NCBI GenBank assembly: GCA_964017235.1
Contig: OZ024931.1
Location: 101,016,221 to 101,080,220 of the forward strand
Source: Sabellastarte sp. h YS-2021
Lineage: Eukaryota > Annelida > Polychaeta > Sabellida > Sabellidae
Length of the DNA: 64,000 nucleotides
Direction of reading: 5' to 3'
The position numbers and the translations under genes were made by a program. The notes under the pieces were generated by a model. That model was given only the letters and a program-made list of their open reading frames with translations, had not been told where the DNA came from and ran no database searches. This document shows, in pieces, positions 47,311 through 59,993 of this stretch; position 1 is the stretch's first letter, and the number at the start of each line of letters is the position of its first letter.

Positions 47311-49239
47311 GCAAGGACTGTCAAACAGAGTTCATCAGCAATAAATGAGGAGTGAAAACATCCTGACAGTCACCTGTGTGTTAGCAAGAAAACGCACCAT
47401 CCTGACTAATTGGATGGTAACACAAGGAAAACAACAGTAATTTTTTACATTTGGACTTATATTTCACGCATTCATCTACCATAGGTAAGACATAACCCGA
47501 AGGAAACCTTATAGGACATGGTGCAAGGAATTTGGCCTTAAATTGAAATAAATTATACACATGCAGTTTTTCCCACGTCTCCATACGAAAACATAAAAGG
47601 TCATCCTTTAAAAACGTAAAATACAGACTGTAGAGAAGAGAATGACAACAGTCCAGCAGTTAATGCTGTTCATCACGAAGTGGTTAAATATATACATGGT
47701 GTTGATATGAAAAATCCAGATCAAAATATAGAATTAAATTATTATTTTTCCATTAATGTTAAAACAAACCAATGCACACCCATACTGTTGCTTCAAAACT
47801 TGGTATCCATGTGTATATGTGTCAATGGTCCACTACTCTGAATGGACAAACATGCCTTATGACAAGTGATGTATTAGTTTTGTAATCATTTTGTTATGTA
47901 TATCGTGGTATCACTTCAGATTTTAGGCTTGAAAACCATTTTGAGTTCGTTTGACATTAAACTTCAGATGCCCCATCACCATGTGTGTAGCCTTGCCAAA
48001 GGGCATTAATATGACTAATATAGACACAATTGTTTGATTACACTGTAATTATTTTTTTCATAATGTTCTCATACATTGATTTAGCTTAGCCAGCTGAGGA
48101 GACCCAGACTAGTAGGGTCCCTGATAGAGGGTGCATTAGGGCAAAAAATACATCACGTTTGGATTATGATTCAGACAGCCTGGAAGGCCAGGCTACCATG
48201 TGGGTTGAAGCACGTCGAGTAATGTCCTTGAACTTGTTATTTGGGTCACGAGTGAAGTATTTTAACATAAAACTGCCGATATGTGAGATCTCAGTTCCAA
48301 TACAGGTGCCTTGATTCATGCAGATATATCTTGACAAAAGAACGACCATTTCAAAGCTACCCTGTGTTCTACCCCCACATTAATTTTATAGGTTTTGTAT
48401 GTAGTTAGCCCCACAAACTCATGTTGTATATTGCCTTACATGTAACATTACTAAAATCACTTATCCCATGGTGAATTAAAAATATAGATTCATCTGGTCA
48501 CACTGAAGGTTACACAAAATACATTTCCACCATTGAATAAATATCACGTTCCAGAAGCACGAGGCAGTGGCAAAATGAAGTAAGTCCATCTCATATATAT
48601 GAAAATGGTTGTAATAATAATAATTTCTTTATTTGAAAAAAAAAATACTTGAGACTTAAATAAATAGTCAAAGAACATCAGCATAAGCGTTAGTTTATGT
48701 GTCTAATTTTGGTGAATTTATGACTTTGAAAACAAACAGTATTTTGTGCATTTTTAATGTTAATTTTCAAATAATAGTTGTTATTCCTTGGGCACTGTTC
48801 CAAATATTTTTATCCCAGTATTTATGTAAACATTAAAAATATTACCTTTTCTGTTTGTTGTTGATAAAAACCCTTAAATAAGTTTATGGGTCTATTTTTA
48901 AAATGTCACACTTGAATAACCCCCCAGCTATTTTCAAGTTCATCACAAGGACTATAAACCATGGACAGTGATCAAATTATGAGCCTATTTTGGCCAAGTC
49001 AATTGTGCATTGGTGTGTCTTAAAGTATTTTAATTGTAAACACATTTTTTGTGTTTGATGTATGATTATAAAGCGTAAACACAAATTTATGTATAGAATG
49101 TTTTATTACAATATTTATATTTTTCTGCTCATTACTCTTAATTAAATGTAACAAGTGAAAAAGGCATCAGGGATGCCCACACCCCACAGCCTGGGGAAAT
49201 AGCATTGAACACGATTAGATGGGACAAATTTCTTAGTAA
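47276..49239. other. Intergenic DNA
   Basis: AT-rich with no supported gene. A 61-codon minus frame at 48164-48349 has no splice sites or motif I can support. Confidence 0.35.
48600..48650. repeat. AT-rich microsatellite edge
   Basis: A short (TAA)n-type run followed by TTTCTTTATTTG and a run of A. Confidence 0.6.
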
Positions 49240-50120
49240 ACACTTTTGGGTTTTCCAAACAGTTGGGAGGAAACGTTTGGCAAAGGTTAAAAAATGCTGG
49301 GTACGAAAACCATTGATAATAGAAAGTTTATTAAAGATTAATGTTTACCTTTATTAAACGTTTAATGATAAATGTTTGAAAAACTTTACAAGTGAACATA
49401 ATATCTGAATGATAATGAGGTCAGAGGTTAAATTTAATATCTTTATGAGGTTGCCTACTAATTAAAATATTCTTTTTATGTCTAAACTTGTGAGATTGTG
49501 GCTTAGAAATTGTGCTCCGATTCAATTCTTACTTTTAGGGATTGCATGTGCTCTAAAATCCCCTATTATTGCTCACCGCCATCTTTATTTGGAAATGTTT
49601 GAAGGTGAAGGTTTAATAAGCATTTGGAAATATGGGTTTAAAAACCGTTTTGGATAGAACAATTTTAAAATATTTGATAGAAAACATTTCAAAAACGTTT
49701 TTAAAAGATGCTGATGAAAACCAGTTGCTATTAAATGTTTGTAAAACATTTTCAGAGCAAACATTTACAAAACATTGTCAAAAAATGTTGTTTAAACGTT
49801 TTATGTGTTTTGTTTATCAATTATTTCATGATGAATGTTTGAAAAACATTGCCAGCATAACCTTCATTTCTTCAGCTATTTTTTAAAATGTTTTAATATT
49901 TTCAGTCACACCTAGCTTCTTGAGTTAATTTATAAAATGTTTCATAAATGTTTTCGGTAAAAAGCTTGTATAGAGAATGTTTATAAAACATTTTTAAACA
50001 TTACAGCATAAATATTCACTTGGAAACATTTACTTAGAAAACCATAAGATAGGGTTTAAATAGGTTTTAAAAAAGTTTTATAAATGTTTAAACCATTTTT
50101 AAAAGTTTGTAATGTTTACT
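49240..50120. repeat. AAACGTTT/AAACATTT-rich repeat region
   Basis: Palindromic 8-mers such as AAACGTTT and near-copies (AAATGTTT, AAACATTT) recur dozens of times without a strict period between about 49270 and 50110. The frame at 49632-49886 is read-through of this sequence. I see no gene. It may be the inside of an old DNA transposon. Confidence 0.55.
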
Positions 50121-50144
50121 GGGTTATAACACTTAAGAGAGAGA

Positions 50145-52850
50145 AAGTGTATGCAAAGACAAGTATCAAGACAGGACACTTCAGTAGCAAGACTAATTTC
50201 GCCATATCTTATTGTGACAGAAATCTTAAATGTAATGATTTAAAATAATATCAGCATAAAAGGAATTGGTGTTGGTCCCCAAGCTTTGAAATTGACACAA
50301 TTTGTAGATGACACTATATTACTACTTGATGGTAGTCAAAGTTCATTGCAGACAGCTTAAAAAAATATGGAACTTTTGGGTTCATTGTCAGGTCTCCAAA
50401 TGAACACTGCAATTATATGGATAGGTAGCAAGAAGTACTGTAAAGAAAAGTTGAATATTTCAGTAAAACTACATTGGGGAGATATAGAATTCTCGTCTTT
50501 GTGTATTGATTTTCAGTGTATCTAGAAAATATACCTGAGCTAAATTTCAGTAGAGCAATGAACAAAGCAAAAAAGGGTCTAAATTGTTGGAAAAGTAGGT
50601 TTCTAACTCCTATTGGGAGAATAACTGACAAAAACCATGAATCTATCTAAATTTAATCATTTATTCATGTCTATTGTGACACCTCAAAAATGTTAGATGA
50701 TTTAAACAGAATGTCTTATTTATGGGGAGGGAAAACACAAAATTAAAAGGTCTGTGCTGATCATTTAAATAATGGACTACACACGGTTGATATTTATAAA
50801 TTTGAAAAATCTTTAAATTTGGGTGGATGAAACATATTTTGTCAAAGTCAGAGTCGCCATGGAACTTATTACTACAAGAAAGCTGAAAAACATATACAAA
50901 ATGTTTTATGTTGGGCCAGATTGGTTTTAACAACAACTTTCAAATCTTAATCCCTTCTGGTGTAATGTATTTAAAAAATGGATAATATTCTGTAGACATC
51001 AAAAAGTTAAAAAAGACAAAAATCTCTCCAAGTAGTGGCTTTGGTGCACTAGACATATATCTCCTGATTGTTTTATGGAACCAGATTCAAAAAAGGTATA
51101 ACGATTGTGGTAGACCTTCTTAACTCAGATAGGACCATTTTTGGCCCAAATGAATTAAAAACAAAGCATAAATTCAATCTGAATATATTACATTACTACA
51201 GAATAAAACATCTAACAGCAAAATTCATAGATAGCAAAAAATCTTTTTCTCGAGTTAAATAGGAAAGACCGTATGTTCCATTCCATATAAATGTTGTGCT
51301 ATGAAAGGGGAAGTAAACAGTTCTACACAATTCTTGTGATGATTTTGAACAACTGAACAATGAAAAAATGGTCGTTTGAATTAAATGTGCAATTAAATAA
51401 TGAATTTTGGAGAACCTCTTACAAGCTATGTTTTAAAGCAGTTTTGCATAACTCATATATATGGTTCCAGTACAGAAGTTTGCATAGAATACTTGGTACT
51501 AAGGATCACTTACATAAATTGAATATCAGTGAATCATTTAACCCTCTATTTCCCTCGGGAATAGAGAGCTGCACTGACAGAAAGCGGGAATCTAAAAATC
51601 CCCACCATAAAAAACCCACTGTTTTTCGACAACCCTTAAAAACACACCCTAAAAATTGACAGGGGCTTAAAAACCACACCCTGTTCATTTCAGAATAAAG
51701 GTTTAGAAAGTGTAGTTTTATGATTTCAAATGCTCGCTCCATGCTCTCGTTATAAAAGAAGCCCCCATTCATAATACCATGTGTAATCCTTCAATAGAAT
51801 AACTGGAAATAGTGGATTACTAAGATGACAATTGAGTCTTGGTAAAATTTTCAGTAAAATCTTCCATTCTAATCTAATTTAGTTTTTTAAATTTCAATTT
51901 ATGCAACAAAAATAAAATATTTACCTACTTTAATGACGTCATCCAAGTTATAATGATTTTCCAAGCCATGGTTAAATCAATAAAACACCTAAATTATTAC
52001 ATAATAAAATTTTCAAAAGATAATTTTTAAAAAATTTATATGAAACAAGGTGACATGGGACATACTGTTTGTAGGAAGACAAAGTTATTCTAAAGAACCT
52101 TTATTCAGAAATGAACAGGGTGGGGTTTTATAAGCCCCTGTCAATTTTAAGGGTGGGGTTTTTAAGGGTTGGCCAAAACAGTGGGTTTTTTATGGTGGGT
52201 TTTTTGAGTAGATCGCAGAAAGCAAGCAAAAACTTGATTCTCAAAATATATCTCAGATTGTTGTGACAAATATTTAGTGAATGCAAAAGGTATTACATAT
52301 TTTGCAAAAACGAGGTTGAAACATTGGAACATCTGTATTGGAGGTGTCAAAAGGTACAGAATTTTTTGATTGCTATAAAAACTGAATTGGATCTGTCTAT
52401 GGGTTTTAGGCTAGATCTCAGTGAAATGTCAGTGCTGTTTGGATCATAAGAAGTTAGTAATTGTGAACTTATTAATATTATTGTTAATATTTGTAAAAGA
52501 TGTGTTTATGTTAGCAGGTGTAATGGAACAGAGTTTAATACTAAGCTTCTTTGTAATTGTTTAGAGATCACTTTAATGTAGAAAAGATATTGTTAAAGGA
52601 AACAAATAGAAGTGATAGAGTTCTGTATAAGAAATGGGTCCTCTTCTTGATTATTTGTGCAAGTAAAATAATTAATAATTCATCCTAATAATATATCACT
52701 TTATATGATGTTTTTTTCTCTTTTGAGTATCCTTTGTGCTTAAAGTTGTTGTATTTTTTTGGCTAGGATGCCTTCCTACCAGGGTATTGTACCCCTAGCC
52801 TTTTTGTACATTGGTAGGTTTCATTACTTTTGAAGGAAAATAAAATATGA
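50145..52850 (+). pseudogene. Decayed L1/Tx1-like LINE
   Basis: Broken frames on plus give, in order: LKLTQFVDDTILLLDGSQSS near 50290 (FVDD in place of FADD); ELLGSLSGLQMN; a long decayed stretch; then SYIWFQYRSLHRILGTKDHL (51450-51520), equal to the IWLQFRSIQRILGT motif of the 27.7 kb LINE. After a nested insertion, YYIFCKNEVETLEHLYWRCQ (zinc-knuckle-like) appears at 52290-52350. Many stops; the end is A-rich near 52830-52850. Much older than the two other LINEs. Confidence 0.8.
51535..52275. mobile_element. Inverted-repeat element nested in dead LINE
   Basis: Two arms of about 102 bp, 51601-51702 and 52097-52199, are inverted repeats at about 90% by eye (starting CCCACCATAAAAAACCC, rich in AACCC/GGGTT). 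On both sides the LINE frame is cut at AGTGAAT (51528-51534 and 52276-52282). Reading across one copy of AGTGAAT restores the LINE peptide (…NISE / ECKRYYIF). The insertion is thus about 741 bp with a 7-8 bp duplication, as in hAT-like elements, though its outermost bases do not obviously pair. Confidence 0.65.
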
Positions 52851-52854
52851 GAAA

Positions 52855-53515
52855 AAAATGTGAAAACATTACCCATTTATTTGCCAGATGTCAAATTGTG
52901 CTTGATCTTTGGAAAAATATTAAAACATGGTTTGAATTGAAACTTTCCATCAGATTAAAGCTTAATTAGATGGACTTTATATTTGGGTATCAGAAGCACA
53001 TTTGATCACTCAAAGTTATATATTTCATTGTTCAAAGTACAAACATGATGTTAATAAACACCACCTGCAAAATCTTATCAAAGAAAAGTACTCAGAGTAA
53101 CATACTCTCTCCAAATAAAACAACACACAACACATATCCAGCAAAAACTGGTTGACCTGAAAAATAACAATAACTAAAGGTTTAATATAAAATATTCAAA
53201 AAGAGATTAATGCTAATATGTATTTGTTTCACATATACAATGCTAGAGCATGGTGTGTGGAGTCGGGCGAGGAAATGTGTTATATGCAGCGTATTATTGG
53301 TTTGGTGCTTTCATTGTGGGTGTTAAACACTTACTATATTGGTGTTCAGGGTAGAATCACTGAGATAATAAGTGGGTTCTTTTTCCTATTAAAAGCGATT
53401 GAATATGATTGTATTGTATACAGAATTAATTGATTGCATTGTATGTCTGATAATATAATGTGTTGTCATACTTTTTTCAATGTAAATATCTGTACGAAAC
53501 AATAAAAAAAATATA
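52855..53515 (+). pseudogene. Second decayed LINE 3' end
   Basis: The frame CENITHLFARCQIVLDLWKN near 52860-52930 is the zinc-knuckle-like end of an L1/Tx1-like ORF2 (C...H..C..DLWK). Decayed coding sequence continues to about 53430, and the end is A-rich (AACAATAAAAAAAATATATG at 53494-53513). It directly follows the previous LINE's tail, so one LINE inserted next to or within the other. Confidence 0.65.
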
Positions 53516-56500
53516 TGAATGTGTAAAACTTATTAATTGAAGTATAGCTTGTCAATGGAAATAGCACAGTTCGGTAGAAATACATAAACATATCTGTTAC
53601 AGCAATCCATGCATCTTTCTCATAAGGGAAATATGTCTGAAGTGTGACTCATTGCCTCAGATGCAGGATAGAATAAATGAAACCCCAATGGGGAATTAAA
53701 AAATTTATTTTACAATAACATAACTAAACTATGTTTTATTTACATTTGTAAAAATTTTAAACTGTACAACAACAATTTGAGGACACCCCAATTAAAAGAA
53801 AACTTAAAATAAATTACTCAATTAAGGTGACCTCAACTTAAGTCGATAAGTCTAACCAGAGCAAGTAAATGTGAGGTCACCTAACTATCAGGAAAGAATT
53901 TGAGATAAAATTAAGAGTTAAGGTTGGCTTAAGGTGACCCCACCATAAGTTATATTTTTTTAAAATTTTGATTAACCAAGTTAGGGTGGCCTCAAATAAA
54001 ATATTTTGAACCATAATGTAAATAAATGTTAATGACTAAAGTTTTAATTCAATGTTATTTTGGCATGAATTTTATTAAATTTTTATTTACAGTAAAAAGA
54101 AAGGGTGCCTGAGAAAGAAAGGAAGCGGGTTAACTGAGAGGAATTAAACTTTCCTCAAATACCATATTGCTGTCCATAGGTCAGTCCATGCAAGCAGTAT
54201 AACCCAATTACAGGCAAAACCCACAGTTGTGACAAGCTAATTTACAAATAGTTAACGTTAATAATAAAAATTAATTGATGAATTTATACAGAAGAGTCGT
54301 CTTTCTCATAAGAGAAATATGTCTGAAATGTGACTGTAGAATACTTTCTGGCAGATTCAAGGTCAAAGTCAGACTAAGGTCACCTAAGATATTGCACATC
54401 TGCAACCCCAAACCAACGTCCCTACCAAGTATAAACCTTCTACACCTTATGGTTTATGAGATATAACATAGACAAGACTTTAAAGGTCAATGTCCCTACC
54501 AAATGTCAACATCATAAACCTTATAGTTTCTGATGTACAGCATTAACAATACATTTCCCGCTGCCCGCCTGCCCGTGCAGGTGGACGCCACGGGTGAAAA
54601 ATACCTGCATTTAGACAATGTAGAATCATAATTTGGTCACTCCTCAGTGAAAACAAGTGTGATTTTTTCAAAATAGACACGGGGTTTTCAGGAATGAAAG
54701 ACTAAAATGAAGCAATGATTTTAATATTTCTACAAATATTTGAGAAACGATTTCTTGCACAATGAGGGATGACATCTGAGCTGTAAACATTACTGTATTT
54801 TTAATACCGGATGTGTTATTAAGGTTGGAAGTCCAAAATTCACCCAAATTAGACCCATTAACTGATCAGTACTTTCATCAAACACCATTTTCTAGCACTA
54901 GAAACATGCAGAGACACTACTCCATACTATGAGGTTTAACGCCAAAAATTCACCAAAATTTGACCCATAAACTGATCAACGCTTTTGTATAAAGTATATA
55001 AAATAATATATACTGCAAATCTATCAAATAATGCATGTTGGATGAGCTGTGACAAGCACCAAAACCACACATGCTGCCCTGGGTTGGCTGCTTGGGTTTG
55101 CTGCCGAGGTCCCACCTATGCGATTTTTAGTGATGACTGTGGACAACTTAAAATCCTTATCACAGATACTATGTACCAGTTTTATAAGTCTTTCTTTCAT
55201 CTCCATTCTCAGTTGCATGTCTTCATACCCTGGTGAATTTTTATAACTATTTGAATATTTTATCAACAGGTTTCAGATTTCTGTGTTTTCCTTAATCCCT
55301 TAATCCATGTATTCTCTTGTGCCTTCGTTGTAAATCCATAAAGCCTGTAGTGCATCCCCCATGTAGACTTATGATGTTGCCATCAACCCTGGTATGAGTT
55401 GTCATAATCTGAAGCACTATCTCAAACGATTTGACATGTGTTGCTGTGGGTGGCCCCGAATAATTTAAATGAGTCATAATGATACACCTTCATCTACCTC
55501 AGTGATGTCCCAGTAGATGAGTAATGTCTTTAAGAGTGCATTCACCTTTACTGGTCATCTTCATATCTCAACTCTCTTATCACCTATTTTATTCAACCCA
55601 GACACTTTTGTAATTATGGTAGATGTTTGTACAATTACCTTCATGAATCTTCCTCTTTCCATGTTGAAATAGATGCATAATCATACAGTTCGGCTTGAAT
55701 CGCAGCATTGAGATAATAGATAAGCTAACAATAGTGAGTGGTGACAGTTCCCCATTGCAGACCATGTAACTTCACTTTTACACTAAAATTGGGTAACAAA
55801 TGAAGACTGGCTAATCGTCTACAATCTCTGTTAATCATCTGCCAGGTAGTGACAAGGTCCTGAATTCGGGATCAGAGACCCAACGTAACACAAGGACAAG
55901 GCTTACGACGGCTGTGCAGAGATTTTAAATAAGGTTTATGTGAATCTCCATTTATGTCTTAATTTACTATAGTTAAACAGAATCAGCCTTTTAAAATTTA
56001 AAAGGTAAATGGCAAGAAATAGATGTACAATAATTTTGCTGGCCATTATTACCGGGAAGGTAGTACTAGAAACTGGGTTACAGGATCTTAATTTAGTAAA
56101 GTTCATTAACAGTTGACAAGTATATAAGTAGATTATCGAGAGGTGTTGCGTGGTGACTTCTGAGGGTTTTTAAAACCAACAAAAACTTGATATTTCACTC
56201 ATTCTCATACTTGGGGTCACAGGCAGGTCATAATTTCTCAACCCTCTGTTTGATGTGAGCATTGCCGTATTAAGACTTAGTTCAGTTTGTAATTTTGATC
56301 TTACTCAAGATGATCCACATGTACTGTCTGCATTAATTCAAGCCAAATGAGTCCAAAGTTTCTACCTACAATGGCAGTTATATGCCTTGATACAGACAAT
56401 ATGCTTAAATAAAAAATCCCTCAGTGAGCATAGACCTCTGCTAGGAGCTCGTTCCAACCCATGATTTCCTGCTCTGGATTATAGAATCTAGAATTTGGCA

Positions 56501-57254
56501 AGGATCTGGATAAAACTTAGACATGTTAGAGACACTATCTCACAATGGTAAAAGGTACTTAAATATTCCTGGAGCCAGGCAATGATCCTCATCAAATTTG
56601 CGTATATTAAAGACACTGTTGTGGGAGTTTCTTGTATAATTTTTGCAATCCAATCTGATGATAAATTATGTAGGTAAAAATGTACCGAAAATTGTCCTAT
56701 CTCACAATAGTTAAAAATACTTTTTTAGACAATGAATGAGTGCATTTTATAAGAGTCTGGATTTTACACTCTCAATGGAAGTTATTCCTCCAGTTAGTTC
56801 CATGTGAGTGAACAATGCCCTTCCTTCCAGAGGGAACTGTTCTCATAGAATCATAATGCACCAGTGAAGGACCTTGCACTAGCTCTACCAAAACTAGAAT
56901 CACTCCTTGTGCCATTGTCAACATTTCGTGAAAGCTTTATCAAAATCTGTCCATAACTTAACCCTCACCGAGACTCAGTACCCTCTATATTGCGCTATGA
57001 GTGCTATGATAGACTAGTATGTTAAAATTCCCGGATCCGACAGTGATCTGATTCACAACAAAATAGAACACACAAATAAGGAAATATATTCAAACAAAGC
57101 CTATCATGACATTTGTTATTTAGTTTGTGTGATTTTTTTTTATTGCACTACATATATTTAACAATTGTGGAGACTGTTTATCTTCCTGTCCGTGTGTGTG
57201 ATACAAAGTCAATGTGTGAACAACTGGTCGAATTTTAAACATTGGATCAATGTC
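53516..57254. other. Intergenic DNA with possible decayed frames
   Basis: Short minus-strand frames at 55024-55480 (for example SLHGGCTTGFMDLQRRHKRI) might be remains of a transposase or host gene, but no family can be named. A GC-rich CCCGCTGCCCGCCTGCCCGT block lies at 54557. Nothing else supported. Confidence 0.3.
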
Positions 57255-57682
57255 TAATGCAGGTGTTCCACTGGAGCGGACCCTGTAACCGACCCTACGA
57301 CTCTAGGGTTGGTTGCAAAAGTCATAGGGTCGTGGAAAAAAGTGCATGAAAATGCTGAGTCGGTTATAAATCCACGACGGGATGGTACAGTTACAGACAG
57401 GTCGTAATGGCCATCATGACAAGATGTAGGGTCGGGGATGTTTTTTGCACAGCCAGTCGTAAAAGTATTACGACAAGCCCTAAACCCGTAACAGACAAGC
57501 CGGATCACAAACAGACAAGCCATAAAGACAAACAGACAAGCCTGGAGCATGTTCCCGATCCTTCCCGACAGGACTCATTGTTTTTGTGGGTCGGTATCTA
57601 TAGTCGGGATCCAGAATTGGAATCATTATCACACTATATAACCCCCTCTCCTGTGATCTGCCATTAATTTCACACTTCAAAG

Positions 57683-59022
57683 ATGACAGGAACACATCAA
57701 GAGCAACTGCTTGATCACTTCAGGGTCCTTTTGTTTTTTATTGAGTTAAATATTTTATTGTACACGATAATTTCAAGACACAGAAGACAGCAGAACCCAG
57801 CACCTGCCCACCCAGCATCACCATCACGCCCACCACCCCCAAGGAGAAGGAAGCCACAGAATCCATGGGTCTTGCCCTGGATACTGCAGAGAGAGGAGAG
57901 AGGTTGCTAAAGAACACTCTTGGGCAAGTTAATCACTACTGACATACCAGGCTACAGAAACTTCACCAGGATGCAACCAGCATTTTTTGATTTGATTGAA
58001 GAAAGAATCACCCCCCCAACCCCCCACCCCATCTCAGGAAGTCAATCACCAACTTCATGAAGTCACTGGAAGTCGGGTTGAAACTGGTAGTTACTTTGAG
58101 ACACTTATCCACAGGGGAAAGCTACACTTCACTGCAATACCACTGGAGGGTTGGAAGAACGACCATCTGCAGATTTGTCCCCCAGGTCTGCAAAGCCATT
58201 TTGAAAGAATTTCAACATGAGTACTTGATGTGTCCAACTAGGCCTGAAGACTGGAATAAAATTGAAGAAAGATTTAGAAACAGATGGAATGTCCCCCATG
58301 CAGTCGTTGCACTAGATGGAAAACACATTGCTATAAAGAAGCCCAAGAGGTCAGGCAGTGAATATTTCAACTACAAGGGCTACTTCTCCCTGGTACTTTT
58401 GCTTTAGTCGATGCAGATTACAAGTTCCTGTGGGTCATCGTGGGGGCCAGTGGGTCATCAACTGATGCTCAGATTTGCAACCGCAGCAAACTGAAAAGAA
58501 GAATTGAGAACGGAAGGATGGGGCCACCACCACCTGAACCACTTGGATCTGGGGGGGCCAGATCTACACTACTTCCTGCTGGGGGATGTTCCCTTTGCCC
58601 TGATGCCTTGGCTGATCAAGCCTTAAAGTAGACGACAACTGACCAGGGAGGAGGGAATAGCCAACTACAGGATATCCAGGGGGAGGAGGGTGGTCGAGAA
58701 CTCATTTGGTATACTTGTCAAGAGATTCAATGTGCTGTTGACCACCATGGAGCAGAGGCCATAAGTTGTCAGAGACATTGTGTTAACATGTGTGGTACTA
58801 CATAACATGCTGAGAAGCCATCGGGGGGGGGGGGGGGGGGGGGGAGCAGACAGACCACCCACTCCAGCCGACGACATACAACAACCACAGGCAGACCAGG
58901 GGAAACAGAGACATAATCCTAACATTAGAAACCCATCGAGGGAGGCCAAACATCAACAAGACCTACTGAAAGACTACTTCAATCACATCGGGGCACTGGC
59001 TGGGAACGAGGACAGAGTTTAA
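57683..59022 (+). pseudogene. Harbinger 3 nuclease (HARBI1-like), frameshifted
   Basis: N-terminal Pro/Arg-rich region at 57770-57900 (HPASPSRPPPPRRR, NPWVLPWILQREERG) to a stop. From 58057 comes LEVGLKLVVTLRHLSTGESY, VPQVCKAILKEFQHEYLMCP, and VVALDGKHIAIKKPKRSGSE (first catalytic Asp) with YFNYKGYFSLVLL. A one-base shift near 58405 follows, then LVDADYKFLWVIVGA (second Asp) in another frame, ALMPWLIKP, a stop at 58627, and [11 protein letters not shown] (catalytic Glu). The DDE residues can all be seen, but only across at least three breaks. A 22-G run at about 58825 disturbs the C-terminus. Confidence 0.85.
58824..58846. repeat. Poly(G) tract in Harbinger 3 nuclease
   Basis: About 22 G in a row within the C-terminal coding part; gives a run of glycine in the frame. 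The third such tract in the window, two of them inside Harbinger elements. Confidence 0.9.
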
Positions 59023-59559
59023 GAAAACTGAGGGGGAGAACATACTGTCATCTATCAGTCCTTTTCAGGACTACCCAAATAATCCAAGAACTTTTATTTA
59101 GCAAAGTGTTGACCAAAAAATAACCCCAAATTTCGACCAATTTAATGCAAATTCAATTTCACCAAAAATATTCCCTAACACAATATCACATACACAAAAC
59201 CCTCCCTAACTCAGTTCACAAAATTAAATATCATCTCATACAGATTTAAACCCAGGTCCTCAATTTACAATTTTAAGTTCACATCCACCACCAAAATGAC
59301 CTGGGTTTATGGTGAAAAAAACCCTGCCAAATAATAAAACAGAAATGATCCCATTTTAAAATAAATTCTGGCCCCCAAATATCAGAAACAGAAACAATTT
59401 TAATGATACATTTTGTGCAGAAACTAGAAAAAATAAATTTAAAATGAGGTTTCCAAAAGAAAATGTTTGAATGTTTTGTTAGGTCTCGCTGTTTGTTTGT
59501 CAGTACTTACACACATTGAAAACAACTTACTTGTGTGGATGTTGGGTTTCATTCCAATT

Positions 59560-59900
59560 TTGGTTTTGGGTGGGAGGGACATGGATTGGTGTCTGGATCT
59601 TTGTTATTGGTTATTTGGGGGTGGGGGGTGGGGGGGTGGGGGTGGACTTTTGTTTTATAAATATTTTTTGTGGGGTTGGGGGTGGGGCTGGCTTGCTTTG
59701 GAATTCTTAGGGGACAAATTTTATTTAAGTTTTTTTTTTTACTTTCTTTCTAAATATTTTTAAAACTTTTTTTCCATTTTTTTATATTTTTTTAAACTTT
59801 ATTTAAATTTCTTTTTTATTATTTTTTTATTTTTGTGGTGGAACTTTATTAATATTTGTTCAACATTCACTCATTCATTCACACCATTTTTTTGTGTACT
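59560..59900. repeat. G/T-rich low-complexity spacer
   Basis: GGTGGGGG-type stretches at 59610-59690, followed by long T-rich runs to 59860. It lies between the two convergent genes of Harbinger 3, where the other copies also have low-complexity DNA. Frames read here (Gly/Trp/Phe-rich) are not genes. Confidence 0.8.
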
Positions 59901-59993
59901 GTGGGAAAGTGTAAGTGTTGGACGGTGTGCTTTTTTTGTTTTTGGGCATAGACATTCAGCTTATTAATTGTTCTTGGAAGATTCGAGTGGCCC

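Noticed and set aside
48164..48349. 61-codon minus frame as a possible exon
   Set aside because: No convincing acceptor and donor pair with a consistent phase, and no recognisable motif.
59467..59763. 98-codon Gly/Trp/Phe-rich frame
   Set aside because: Lies in the G/T-rich spacer between the two Harbinger genes; composition explains the frame.
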